Below, in pieces: positions 54,194 through 64,000 of a stretch of DNA of 64,000 nucleotides (its first letter is position 1; the number at the start of each line of letters is the position of its first letter). The stretch covers positions 52,336,955 to 52,400,954 of the forward strand of contig NC_086375.1 in the NCBI RefSeq assembly GCF_036588685.1. The letters run 5' to 3'. The notes beneath the pieces were generated by a model that was not told where the DNA came from, searched no databases, and saw nothing but the letters and a program-made list of their open reading frames with translations. A program made the position numbers and the translations under genes. The DNA comes from Mytilus trossulus. Lineage: Eukaryota; Mollusca; Bivalvia; Mytilida; Mytilidae.

Positions 54194-57100
54194 TAACATG
54201 AACCATATACAGTTGAGATAGGTTCATTTGGTTTTTTCGACGCATGAAACACGTTATCTGTGTTGGCTGATATTGATGCAAATGGAATCATGATGAAGGC
54301 ACCTAAAACAAACATTCCACATCCGATATAGTATGATATCCCATTTGAACTGAACTCCTCGCTCAGGAACGCTACAAGAAAAACGAGAACACACTTCAAA
54401 TTAATTTCTTGGTAGTTCTTTCGTATGGACGGCGTGCACAAAGTTGACGGCAACTATAAAATACGCTTTTAAAAGTAGTTTTATGCAACCGTGTTTGAAA
54501 TATCTTTTCTATGTGGATTTTTTTTATGATAAAATTATGAATATTAAGAATTAAAATCCACATAACTAGTAAGGCTTTCAAAATTAAATCTTTAAAGTAT
54601 GAAACGAACACATAGAAAACGGCAAAAACATGTGTAACTTGTAACATTAAATAAGCATAAACTAGAGATTTTGACCTGAAATTTATACAAATTCAAATTT
54701 TTTTCCAAAATTTTCGTAAAGTAGAATTTTTCAGATTTGGACTATGTCGTCTTACGAAATTCAGAGCAAAAAAACTGAATAACGACCATTGTGGATGCGC
54801 TTAGAATGTAGTTCGTTATGTGTAATAAGTAGTAATTTGAAGAAATTTTATTCGAAAATGAAGAATCGATAAAGAAAATTATGTAATTGCATTTTGTTTT
54901 GTTTTAGAATAGAATGATTTTCCAAATGTGCATTTCAAGAGGTTTAAAAAAATCTGCAAAACAAGAATGATTTGATTGTCTAGGCTGAACACCTCAATTT
55001 TTTAAATGTCCAGTTATTATGTTACAATTTAAAGAAATGTCGTTCTTAACGCCATTTTCTCAATAGGGTCCACGACATAGTCGCTTATCATTTCCATTAA
55101 AGTACTCTTAGCTTATATTTATTCATATTTTCAGAATGTGCATTTGCTTTACTTTGTTGTTCATTAAAAAAGCATTATGTAGAACGTTTATATTAAAAGT
55201 TATGTGATAAACTGAGTGTCCAGTGTTTTTGTTACGTTTATGTTTTTTGGGGGATAATGACGACGTCGTAAATGAATTTTATAACTTGAAGACGTTACGT
55301 TTGTGGACTCAGCTTTGTGCACGCTGTCATGGTGAACTGTTACACTACTGTCCCAGGTTAAGGGGAGGGTTGAGTGGACACACAAATGTTTCATCTGGTC
55401 ACATTCTTTATGTGACTGTTCTAATCTAGGAGTCTATAGTTCAGTGGTTTTCGTTGTTCATGTTCGTCTGTCTTTTTTTTCTTTCTTAAATTGTTTTGTT
55501 CTAAATTAGGTCTATAGTTTTTATCTCTATTGGATTATTTCACACTTTTCATGTCGAGGCATTAATAAGCCGACCATATGGCCTCATTGATAAAGGTTGT
55601 ATGGTTGCCTTTAATTGCTTAAATTAACTTTATTTAAACTTTTGTGGACATAAGCTGCATCGGCAATCATATCACGGTGTAGTAAATAGCAATAACTCTT
55701 CATATATGCCAACAAAAAAATGTTAACGCCTGAACCGCGCACCATCTACAGAAGTCTCATCAGGAATGTGAATTAAACAATGACTTCACTAAGAAAATAT
55801 GATTGGTGCATAGTTAGAAGATACTTTATATAGTAGGCACTTAAATAGTAAATAGAAGTAAAAGGGTAAACAAAATGAAACTACTCCATAAAACTCGTTG
55901 TGTCCTAATCGTACTTCCGGACCAAGCTGAACCAGGAGTGCCACATAGTTAAACAAAATGATGACTGGATACATGAATACTTAGTCATTTCAATATCATA
56001 CGGCAAAAATCAACACTATAGCTTGGAAAGAAATGCGGAAAAGGTAAAGTAAAATAAAACAAACGGCTTTAGCACCTATTAAATTAATTCGAGACTATTT
56101 TGTATGATTTGTGAAGTTGATACTGACTATTTACCAGTTACTATTAGATATTAGTGATTTCTGGTCAATTTTTATTGAGAAAAATTACGAAACGTTCTTT
56201 AACAAACCCCTGGTTCATTAATTATGACGTTAACAAAGTCTGAGTACAATGTAGCAGCTCCAAGCTATTGAATATCGTATGAGTAGAGTAAAACATACCG
56301 ATACGCGATTGATGTTATAAGTCGGAAACATGTGATAAGTGTTCATAGACACCATGTCTTAGGTTGTACACCAGAATCGCATTTCGTCTTGAAAACTCAT
56401 CGTAAATTAAAAAGACCAACATAAATACAGAGTTGGTGTTTAATTTTACCCGTAAAAGGACTTCCTACTGCCAGTCCAATTCCAGCTACAAAGTAGGCTA
56501 CACTGATTCCTCTTTCGTAATACTTAATGTTGATCAGGTTGAACAGACTAATATTCCAACCAACACTAGATGCTCCTTTTGGAAAGAAAAGATCAATTGC
56601 TTAAAGATTATAACCATAGAATAAACTAACTTTAAATAAAGCTAATACTAACAATGACCACTGCCTTTTTCTCGATCTTGATATCTATTTCGTAACGGGA
56701 AGCTTGGTATAAAACTTTCTGATAAAAGAGATGATTTTCATTTCCTATCGCTAATTATTCATTTTAGATGATGATGTTCTCTTGTCACTATCTAATGGTC
56801 TAATGGTGTTTATATATCTCACCTTGTACGATTTGCTCGTGTATTGTTACGATACTGTTGTCAGGTCATTAAAGATTGCTTATTTTGACTTTAATATTGA
56901 TTCACTTATAGGTTCTTTTCATCGAAATTAAACACGTTTTTTCTAAAACCAGTTGTTGTCATGACACGGGTTATGTTCTTCTCATATATGGCATGATGGG
57001 ATAATACTAAATCTCCAACGAGAATTGTGCTTGATATTCACATGATGACCACATAATCTGTCAATCAGTTTAATAAAAAAAATCAAAATCTTTTCAATAG

Positions 57101-60100
57101 CATTTCTGAACACAAAGTTAACCGTGCCTTCTTATGAATATATTTACCTTCAAAATATCCATATATAATCATGAAGATCATAAACTCTTCCACTTTTGTT
57201 GAAAACGGTACCATTAACATTATAAGCCCACTGCAGGTCAAACAGATTATCCATAACTTTACCACATGGCTCTCATAACGATGTGACAGAACGCCAAAAG
57301 ATATTCGGCCAAACATATTTCCAATTCCACTAACTGCTATTGCAAGTGAAATATCCTTGACACTTATGCCAATTGACACAGCATGTTTTGGAATCTGAGT
57401 TGTTGGAATATACAATGCAGCCATGAAGAGAAAGTTGGTAAACATGTATCCTATGAAAGGTGGTTGCACACAAAAGGAAAATCCTACAGTCTGTTTATTA
57501 CCACATGTTAACGTTTTTTCCTCGTCCTATATAAATACAATAAAATAGAAAATAATGAAATTTAATAAATGACATCAAATTTCATACGCACTTGTCAAAA
57601 ACCAGCGCATAACGCTGTTCTTCGTGTCAAATTTAGGATTGTATAACGGCACAGAAGCCTACACCTCACTGCAATACATATATTATTTTTTAATATTAAT
57701 GGATTTTGACAAGCGATATATGTCATAATGTGTACATAAACTCTTATTTCAAATGTTAAAACATAGGGTTGTGCAGCAAAATTTAAACATTAATATACCT
57801 CGAAGCGCTAGGAGTTTAAACGTATATTAAAATGGTGTGCTTTTCCTCCTATGACCTTAAATCTACCTGGCAATCCAAAGTTATGTCTGTAAGAAAAACA
57901 AACATGGAGATTATATCTAAGAAGCAGTCAGTAAGTAAACAACACAAATTATCTATGAATATTAATTATCTCCCTAACCGAGGCTTGGTTTGAGAAACAA
58001 CCGTATCTTCACGATGCAACCTAACGTTCTCCAAATGATACTTCAAAACTATGATTTCGTTTAACTTTCTTATCTCAATAGAACTGCTCTCACTTTTCCG
58101 CATTATTTTGCAACGATCGAAAGTAACATGTTTTTTATTGTAATCAAACGAAGGTCAATACTTTTACTATGTATACATCAGCTTATATACTTACACTCTT
58201 TTCTTTTTTAAGTTGCTTCCTTTTAGATGGAAATATTGTTGCCCCACACGCTACTATATTGAAACACAATCCAGCATGAATAAGCAATGCACCGTTCAAT
58301 CCATATAGTTCTGCAAGGAACCTAATTAAAAGTGGAAACGATAGCATACCAACAGAGGCACCAACTACTCCAAATGATACGGAAAGCATTTTAGCTTTTT
58401 GGAAATATCTGTTAACTGCAATTACTATACTGACCCTTGAAAATGAAATTCCAAGACCTGAAAATACTTGATAATTGAAATTGTGACAAACATTTTATAC
58501 AGTAATGAAGATTTATAACACAGCTGAGATGAGGCAAATGAATATCGTAAGGAATAAACATAAAAGCAGATCGAAACATTTTGCCTTTTGATACGGTATG
58601 GCTTTATATATCATTGTACAAACATTATAAAGGTGGTTAAATCAGAAGCAGAAAAACAAACTGCTTAAAGGTTTTTACACAAAAGTTTAAATCCTTGCCG
58701 ATTTATTCAACCCTTCGAAAATACATTCCGCCATTTATGAATATGTTCTTGATTCCAACTTAAATGGATTAAAGCTATCAAAATAATGGTTTATGAGGCA
58801 TATAAAATTTGTAACAATTGATTGAGCTGATCATTTAATGTTTATTTCGTATTTAGTTGTATCTAGTATCTCCTTCACTGTTTACAATAACGCGTGTTTG
58901 AATCTACACTTTTGCAGATTGAACATAACAATGCTATGTTAACATATTAATTTTTGGTAAACAATTATTAAAAGTACTTTTTATATATCTTAAAACATCG
59001 ACAACAGAAATATTAAATCGTAAATGCTATAATCTAAAGTATATGTTTGCGCAGGAATATGAATAAATGTAAAACGATGTCCAAATACTTCAATTAAAAG
59101 ACTTTTTGGCGCAAAATGTCTTTTCCATATACTTCTTATTTTAAACGACTGTGTATTTATATATCACGAAAATACAGACGAAATTCTAAAGTGCAAACAA
59201 ACTAAAATTGCAACCATATGATCGAACATAAATAGACTAGTAATCTTTTGGTTAGATGGACAGCCATGAGCAGTAGAATATTGAAATGCAACTTTATGGC
59301 GTGGATTTTGACCTTCAAATTTTGTGCCCATTTTTTTTTCAATAATCTGCTATTTTCAGAAATAAATTAACATTGTAAATAGAATACTTTGAAAAGACAT
59401 CACCTGATATATACCTGGAATTATACCCATTGTTGCATATAATAAAGGAAATGACGTCACAAATGTAGACACACTGTATCCAATTAGATTTAAAATTCCT
59501 CCAAGGATCATAACAGGTCGCTCTCCAAACTTTTCAACAAAGGGCATTGCAATTATGGCTAGAATAGACAAGTGATATGTGCAATTTAAAAGAAAACATG
59601 AGTTTCGAGACATATCAATATTGATGTGTTGAAAAAAATCACTCCTCGTCACATAGTTTTATCAATTGTTAATGTATGTGGGAATGTTGTGGACAAAACT
59701 TTGTTTGACGTTATAAGTTCTCTTCAGGACAGTGAAATGGAGTATCCTAAAATAATAACTTGTTACACTTATAAACATAAACTACATTACACGTATTTTT
59801 ATGTCGTATGAAAAACAATGAAAAAATCCACAAAATTGAACGTAGATTGAATAAATACGTATGTTTATGTTATCATCGTCTTCCTTGCTCATTGGGACAT
59901 CATAAGTTACGTGTTATTGATTTGATTCTGGTACTGTTTTCTTGATAAATCTCTTGATACATGTTTGAACTTGTAGATGTGCATGCACAGAAATCACATA
60001 TTTGATCTTTTGACGCATATATGTATCGCTATATTTTATTGATCAATGAACTTATTCTTCAATCAATTTGATCATCTTTCCATAAATCTTATTATTCCTC

Positions 60101-61154
60101 GACCAATTAACAGTTCAAATAGGTTGATGTATCGATATCTAACATTTCTCAATTTAGCATCTACACAACTTTGTTTCAATCGAACAGTCGATGGTTTGGC
60201 GTACGCATGTATCCATACCAGTATTCCTTTCGATCAGCCTAGCAATCGAACATTAAATCGTTTGACTATTTTTGTATCGATATCTGAAATCGACTTTTCT
60301 ACCATGCAATCTTTTTATCTTTCTATCAATCCAAAAATAGATTTGTTAACGTTTCCATGTATCGATTTCTGATATCGAATCGATTAATTTGAAGACAACT
60401 TGCATATCGATCATTCGATTATTTTACGTGTACAATGTATCGATATTTGATATAAAATGATCTACCATTTAGTTTACTGATCATTCGTTTAATCGAATCT
60501 TCTATCGTTTGACACATTTACGTATTGATACCTAAAACTTTTTTTTCTTTCTCTTTTTTTGTTGTTTTTATTGTGACAGAAAACTAACTTCTCTTATAGT
60601 TATTTTGAATTAAAACTTAAATAGACAGCAACCAATCTACACAAAAATTAGCACTTTACACTAAACGATCGTCGACGTCAAAGTTCCAAAATCTTCTTAT
60701 TTTTTGGATTTTTAACAAACGTCATTCCTGACCTAAGATGATTATTGCCTGACATGATGGCAATCCTGTCGACACAACTTGTCTTAATTCCGATTGCAAT
60801 TCTTCTCTTTTAATTTTTTCATAAGAGAAAAGCTTTCTTTGAAAACATAATATAGTATGTGTCATATACATTAATAAAAAAAACCTTTCTAATCAATAGC
60901 TAAATAAAGTTGTACGTACACTAATAACATGGTATCTTACCCCCTGAGTGTCCTACTGCAGTATTCAATGCACCTATGACTGTTGCTGATGTTAAGTTTA
61001 CTTTAAATTTGTCCATTATATAGATATAATATATTCCCATCGCGCATGTTGATCCCACTGACAGAAACGTAAGAACAAAATAGGCACCAACTATAACTAA
61101 TCCCCAATGACAACATGCTGCAACATTGTTCAATTTCTCCAAATACTTATTCAT
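54193..61154 (-). CDS. monocarboxylate-transporter-like MFS protein, copy B (6 exons, complete)
   Basis: Coding exons: 61154-60941, 59558-59415, 58457-58195, 57526-57148, 56575-56450, 54371-54193. Total 1305 nt (434 aa plus stop). Exon lengths 214, 144, 263, 379 and 126 and all intron phases equal those of copy A, so the genes are tandem duplicates. Only the last exon differs (179 versus 233 nt), giving a shorter, unrelated cytosolic tail ending YGSC. The first exon starts at an acceptor at 61171. The protein keeps the same FGERPVMILGG, YFQKAKMLSVSFGVVGASVG and GNMFGR blocks and the same degenerate helix-1 motif (CCHWGL). A role as an SLC16-type membrane transporter is inferred from family features; substrate unknown. 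The intron between exons 1 and 2 holds an ATCGAT-rich stretch. Confidence 0.92.
55325..55625 (+). repeat. dispersed SINE-like repeat, diverged copy
   Basis: CTGTCCCAGGTTAAGGGGAG and CACATTCTTTATGTGACTGT, then GTTCAGTGGTTTTCGTTGTT and a CATTGATAAAGGTTGTATGG end. Lies in the last intron of transporter copy B. Confidence 0.6.
55726..55770 (-). repeat. decayed hammerhead remnant
   Basis: Minus strand keeps CTGATGAGACTTCTGTAGA, but the GAAA core reads ATGG-like and stem III is altered, so it should be inactive. Confidence 0.5.
56366..56404 (-). repeat. decayed hammerhead remnant
   Basis: Minus strand reads CGATGAGTTTTCAAGACGAA then ATGCGATTCTGG. The first core position and stem II are changed. 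Confidence 0.5.
59990..60540. repeat. ATCGAT/TCGA-rich degenerate repeat in an intron of transporter copy B
   Basis: GTATCGATATCT, AATCGAACAGTCGATGG, GTATCGATTTCTGATATCGA, CATATCGATCATTCGATT and similar words recur at irregular 10-40 bp steps, far above the surrounding density. The 108-codon frame across part of it is not gene-like. Confidence 0.6.
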
Positions 61155-61171
61155 TTCGTTAGTTAAGCTGT

Positions 61172-62084
61172 CTGAAAAAAATGTAGAATCAAGTGATTTT
61201 GTTATAGTTTGGCAAACTCAAATGCTTTAATACATCTCAAGACTGGAAAACAAATGCCATATTCCTTAATTGGGACAGGCATCTCCTTATGTAGAAAATG
61301 GTGGTTTAACCCATTGTTTTATAGCTATCTAAAACTTTCACTTCTATGACAGGTGCATCGAATTTCATTATTTTTTTTTTATTTTTTTTTTAAGACATAC
61401 AAACGTTTTATTTCTAAATATTTCCTGTGTACAATTACCTTAGTCTTCCAGGATCAGGCTAAGGGTCCCTGTTTACAAAAAAAAAACATCTATCCAGGGG
61501 AAATAGAAGGCAATAAAATAAAAGTTATCCACTTTTAACCTTGGAATACATTTAGTGTAAAAAATATAATATTCATATAATGTTAGAAGCATCTAACAGT
61601 TCTACCCTTAATTTTAAAATAGTAAGTAAATAATTATAAGATACCCACATAAAAGATGTGCATTTACTACAATAACCATGATAGGCTAATACTTTTTTTT
61701 TATCATTTGTTTTTGATACAATTATTATTCTAATACTATAAACCATAAAAAAAAAGTACTTTGACTCAAGCTGTATAAAAAATGTCTAAATTTTCATTAT
61801 TACAGACTCCAAATTTGTCTTATCAATGATATCAACGCCTTTCAAAAGAAGAACAAATTTTAGATTATATTTCAAGTTTTGTTTCCAGATTTTATAAATA
61901 TCTTGTGGTGTTTTAGGCGTTTTATTAAATTTTCAACAATGTGTAAGTGTAAGCCAGACAAAACAAAATAATTGGAAATAATGTCGAAATGAGGTTACAG
62001 CGGATTGTGCTATTATTTTTTAATGTTTAGAAAATGGTATATGTAACAGAAAAACAGTCAAAAAAGCATTTACGTCTGCCTCTT
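61172..62084. other. upstream of transporter copy B
   Basis: No exon recognised. AT-rich with T and A runs. A 5' exon or promoter of copy B is expected here or further upstream but is not identifiable. Confidence 0.4.
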
Positions 62085-62455
62085 ATCTTGACTAGCATTA
62101 AGTTGACAATGAGGGTCAGTTATAACAAATGATTGATTATAGCTTCCCAGTCGTAAACTTCCCATATCTATTTAGAAACAAGTAAGCAGCGCCTGCATAT
62201 GGATTCTAGACAGAACGCGCGTCTGGCGCAAATATTAAATTTCAGTACTGGTATATATGATGAGTTTATTGAAACATCCCTTAGTTGATTCGATTTTCTG
62301 AAGTTTGCATTTCCTATTATGATTTCCCTTAGAAGAAGGTTGCTGCTTGCAAGGAGGCTATTAAAACAAAAGTTTAAAGTAGTGACGTTGATATCATCCA
62401 TTTGAAAAAGTTTCGCCAATACGAATTGTTTGAGCGCGATGTGATATATGTCAAA
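62085..62455 (+). pseudogene. degenerate RT fragment split by a hammerhead remnant
   Basis: TTGACAATGAGGGTCAGTTA, GTCGTAAACTTCCCATATCT and GCGCCTGCATATGG match 42059-42175 of the larger RT pseudogene. After an insert (62205-62273), TTTCCTATTATGATTTCCCT and GTTGCTGCTTGCAAGGAGG resume the same order (42216-42260). Confidence 0.75.
62205..62273 (+). repeat. partial hammerhead repeat (second subfamily) inside the RT fragment
   Basis: GAACGCGCGTCTGGCGC is followed by TACTGGTATATATGATGAGT, as in 45250-45305. The CTGATGA half of the ribozyme is missing. Confidence 0.6.
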
Positions 62456-62744
62456 TGTGACCTACGGAAGTAGAAATATCAGCGAGTGTTCGCTTAACTG
62501 AGCAACGCAACTTGTTCAACACTTGGATCAGGATCTGCTCACACTTCCAGGGCACACGAGATCAACATTTTTCCTTAGGGTTCGTGTATCCTGTTATATG
62601 TCTATGTTATTATTTGTGTAGTTGTATGCTTAAACTGATTTTTTTGCTGGGTTTATTTTCCATGGCATTGTCAGTTTGTTTACAACTTAGGCTTTTGAAA
62701 ATGCCATTGGTATCTGTTGCCTCTGTTTTAATACACGACTTACA
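62456..62744 (+). repeat. RT-element 3' tail running into the hammerhead array
   Basis: TGTGACCTACGGAAGTAG, GATCAGGATCTGCTCACACT, CCATGGCATTGTCAGTTTGT and ATTGGTATCTGTTGCCTCTG are tail blocks. The tail ends about where the first hammerhead begins. Confidence 0.75.
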
Positions 62745-62745
62745 T

Positions 62746-62787
62746 CGTCACTGATGAGTCTTATGTAGACGAAACGCGCGTCTGGCG
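62746..62787 (+). ncRNA. hammerhead ribozyme, consensus-like
   Basis: CTGATGA 62751-62757, stem II GTCT/AGAC with TATGT loop, GAAA, CGCGCG, GTC with the cut after 62782, and CGTCA/TGGCG stem I. Confidence 0.92.
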
Positions 62788-63097
62788 AACTAAATTATAA
62801 TCCTGGTACCTTTGATAACTATTTACACCACTGGGTCGATGCTTCTGCTGGTGGACGTTTCGTCCCCGAGGGTATCACCAGCCCAGTAGTCAGCACTTCG
62901 GTGTTGAAATGAATATCAATTATGTGGTCATTTTTTTAATTTCCTGTTTACAAAACTTTCAATTTTTCGAAAAACTAAGGATTTTCTTATCCCAGGCATA
63001 GATTACCTTAGCCGTATTTGGAACAACTTTTGGGAATTTTGGATCCTCAATGCTCTTCAACTTTGTATTTGTTTTGGTTATAACTATTTTGATATGA

Positions 63098-63140
63098 GCG
63101 TCACTGATGAATCTTATGTAGACGAAACGCGCGTCTGGCG
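63098..63140 (+). ncRNA. hammerhead ribozyme with altered first stem II pair
   Basis: CTGATGA is followed by A (63111) instead of G, so the core-closing stem II pair becomes A-C. Other positions are intact. Predicted cut after 63135. Confidence 0.85.
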
Positions 63141-63451
63141 AACTAAATTATAACCCTGGTACCTTTGATAACTATTTACACCACTGGGTCGATGCCTCTG
63201 CTGGTGGACGTTTCGTCCCCGAGGGTATCACCAGCCCAGTAGTCAGCACTTCGGTGTTGAAATGAATATCAATTATGTGGTCATTTTTATAAATTTCCTG
63301 TTTACAAAACTTTCAATTTTTCGAAAAACTAAGGATTTTCTTATCCCAGGCATAGATTACCTTAGCCGTATTTGGAACAACTTTTGGGAATTTTGGATCC
63401 TCAATGCTCTTCAACTTTGTATTTGTTTTGGTTATAACTATTATGATATGA

Positions 63452-63494
63452 GCGTCACTGATGAATCTTATGTAGACGAAACGCGCGTCTGGCG
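63452..63494 (+). ncRNA. hammerhead ribozyme with altered first stem II pair
   Basis: Same G-to-A change after CTGATGA as in the 63098 copy, all else intact. Predicted cut after 63489. Confidence 0.85.
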
Positions 63495-63536
63495 AACTAA
63501 ATTATAATCCTGGTACCTTTGATAACTATTTACACA

Positions 63537-64000
63537 CGTATTACGATGGATGTGACCAAATCAACTACATATTAGTAATTTCTGTATCAGTTTTTGGATA
63601 AATCACCTGTTCACCATTAAGTTATGAGACTACTAGAAGATATAATGGCAAAAAAGAAAACTTAAATTTATCTTGCTCAAACATATAAAGGGTCAACCTC
63701 TGCGGGGTCAATTTTATATGTTAAGTAATTTGCCCGGTCACAGCCTTTTATTGTTGATTGATTGGTGAATTTGTCCTTTTGCGTATGCACCATCACAAAA
63801 ACAGAGAGGGATAGAAAAGAATAGGTTAAAATCTGGTTACACTTTCATTAGAATAACAATGGTAATCTCGTGTGTGAGACAGAGGGGCTAAAGATACCAC
63901 AGTGACATTCAGACTCAAAAATCGAAAATAAACTGACAACGCCATGGCTTTTTGTACATTTGTATATTCCAATCTCGCCAAACACTGCTTTTATAAGCCA
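63537..64000. other. right edge of the window, no gene seen
   Basis: Contains an inverted RT-tail remnant at about 63890-63950 (AAGATACCACAGTGACATTC, AACTGACAACGCCATGGC). Otherwise unassigned. Confidence 0.5.

Larger units (their letters stand above)
62745..63536 (+). mobile_element. retrozyme-like tandem: three hammerheads, two full ~354-bp units
   Basis: Hammerheads at 62746, 63098 and 63452 are spaced 353-354 bp, and the two complete units between them are nearly identical, so the array is young. Each unit has a stem-rich part (ACTGGG...CCCAGT, CTGGTG...CACCAG, GGACG-TTT-CGTCC, CAGCAC-TTCG-GTGTTG) and a CCCAGGCATAGATTACCTTA block. No coding capacity. This organisation fits metazoan retrozymes, which are copied through small circular RNAs by another element's enzymes (known of the class; inferred here). 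Confidence 0.88.

Noticed and set aside
60046-60372. 108-codon open frame
   Set aside because: Falls in an ATCGAT-rich degenerate repeat, has no splice context and no family resemblance.

Overview
This is an AT-rich eukaryotic window. Genes are broken into short exons with GT-AG introns, and dispersed repeats fill most of the rest. The repeat types (hammerhead-bearing tandem units, a reverse-transcriptase element with a distinctive 3' tail, and a SINE-like repeat) together with the gene products point to a bivalve mollusc, most likely a marine mussel (Mytilidae). The organism call is inference; no gene tree was run.

Four complete protein-coding genes can be assembled by splicing. (1) 21981-5365, minus: a 14-exon TTC38-like tetratricopeptide-repeat gene, 466 aa. 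(2) 23765-30032, plus, head-to-head with gene 1: a 7-exon stand-alone EgtD-like (histidine-specific, SAM-dependent) methyltransferase, 317 aa. (3) 47464-42940 and (4) 61154-54193, both minus: tandem paralogues of a 6-exon MFS/SLC16 monocarboxylate-transporter-like gene, 452 and 434 aa, with identical intron phases. Reading phase is continuous across every junction used.

The interval 30.1-42.7 kb is a transposon graveyard. It holds a Harbinger-like element inserted in a reverse-transcriptase tail, two related segments carrying dead RT fragments, a tandem hammerhead-ribozyme array (minus) broken by a foldback element, and a larger RT pseudogene. More hammerhead units lie in transporter introns (45.2 and 45.85 kb) and, as a three-ribozyme tandem, at 62.75-63.54 kb.

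The main points for a second look are the hammerhead arrays (retrozyme-like), the animal EgtD-like gene with an altered substrate-site spacing, and three tandem-repeat arrays in the two neighbouring genes (1 and 2) that each duplicate an exon edge including its splice site. The four genes show no evident shared pathway. Genes 1 and 2 may share an upstream region; genes 3 and 4 arose by local duplication.
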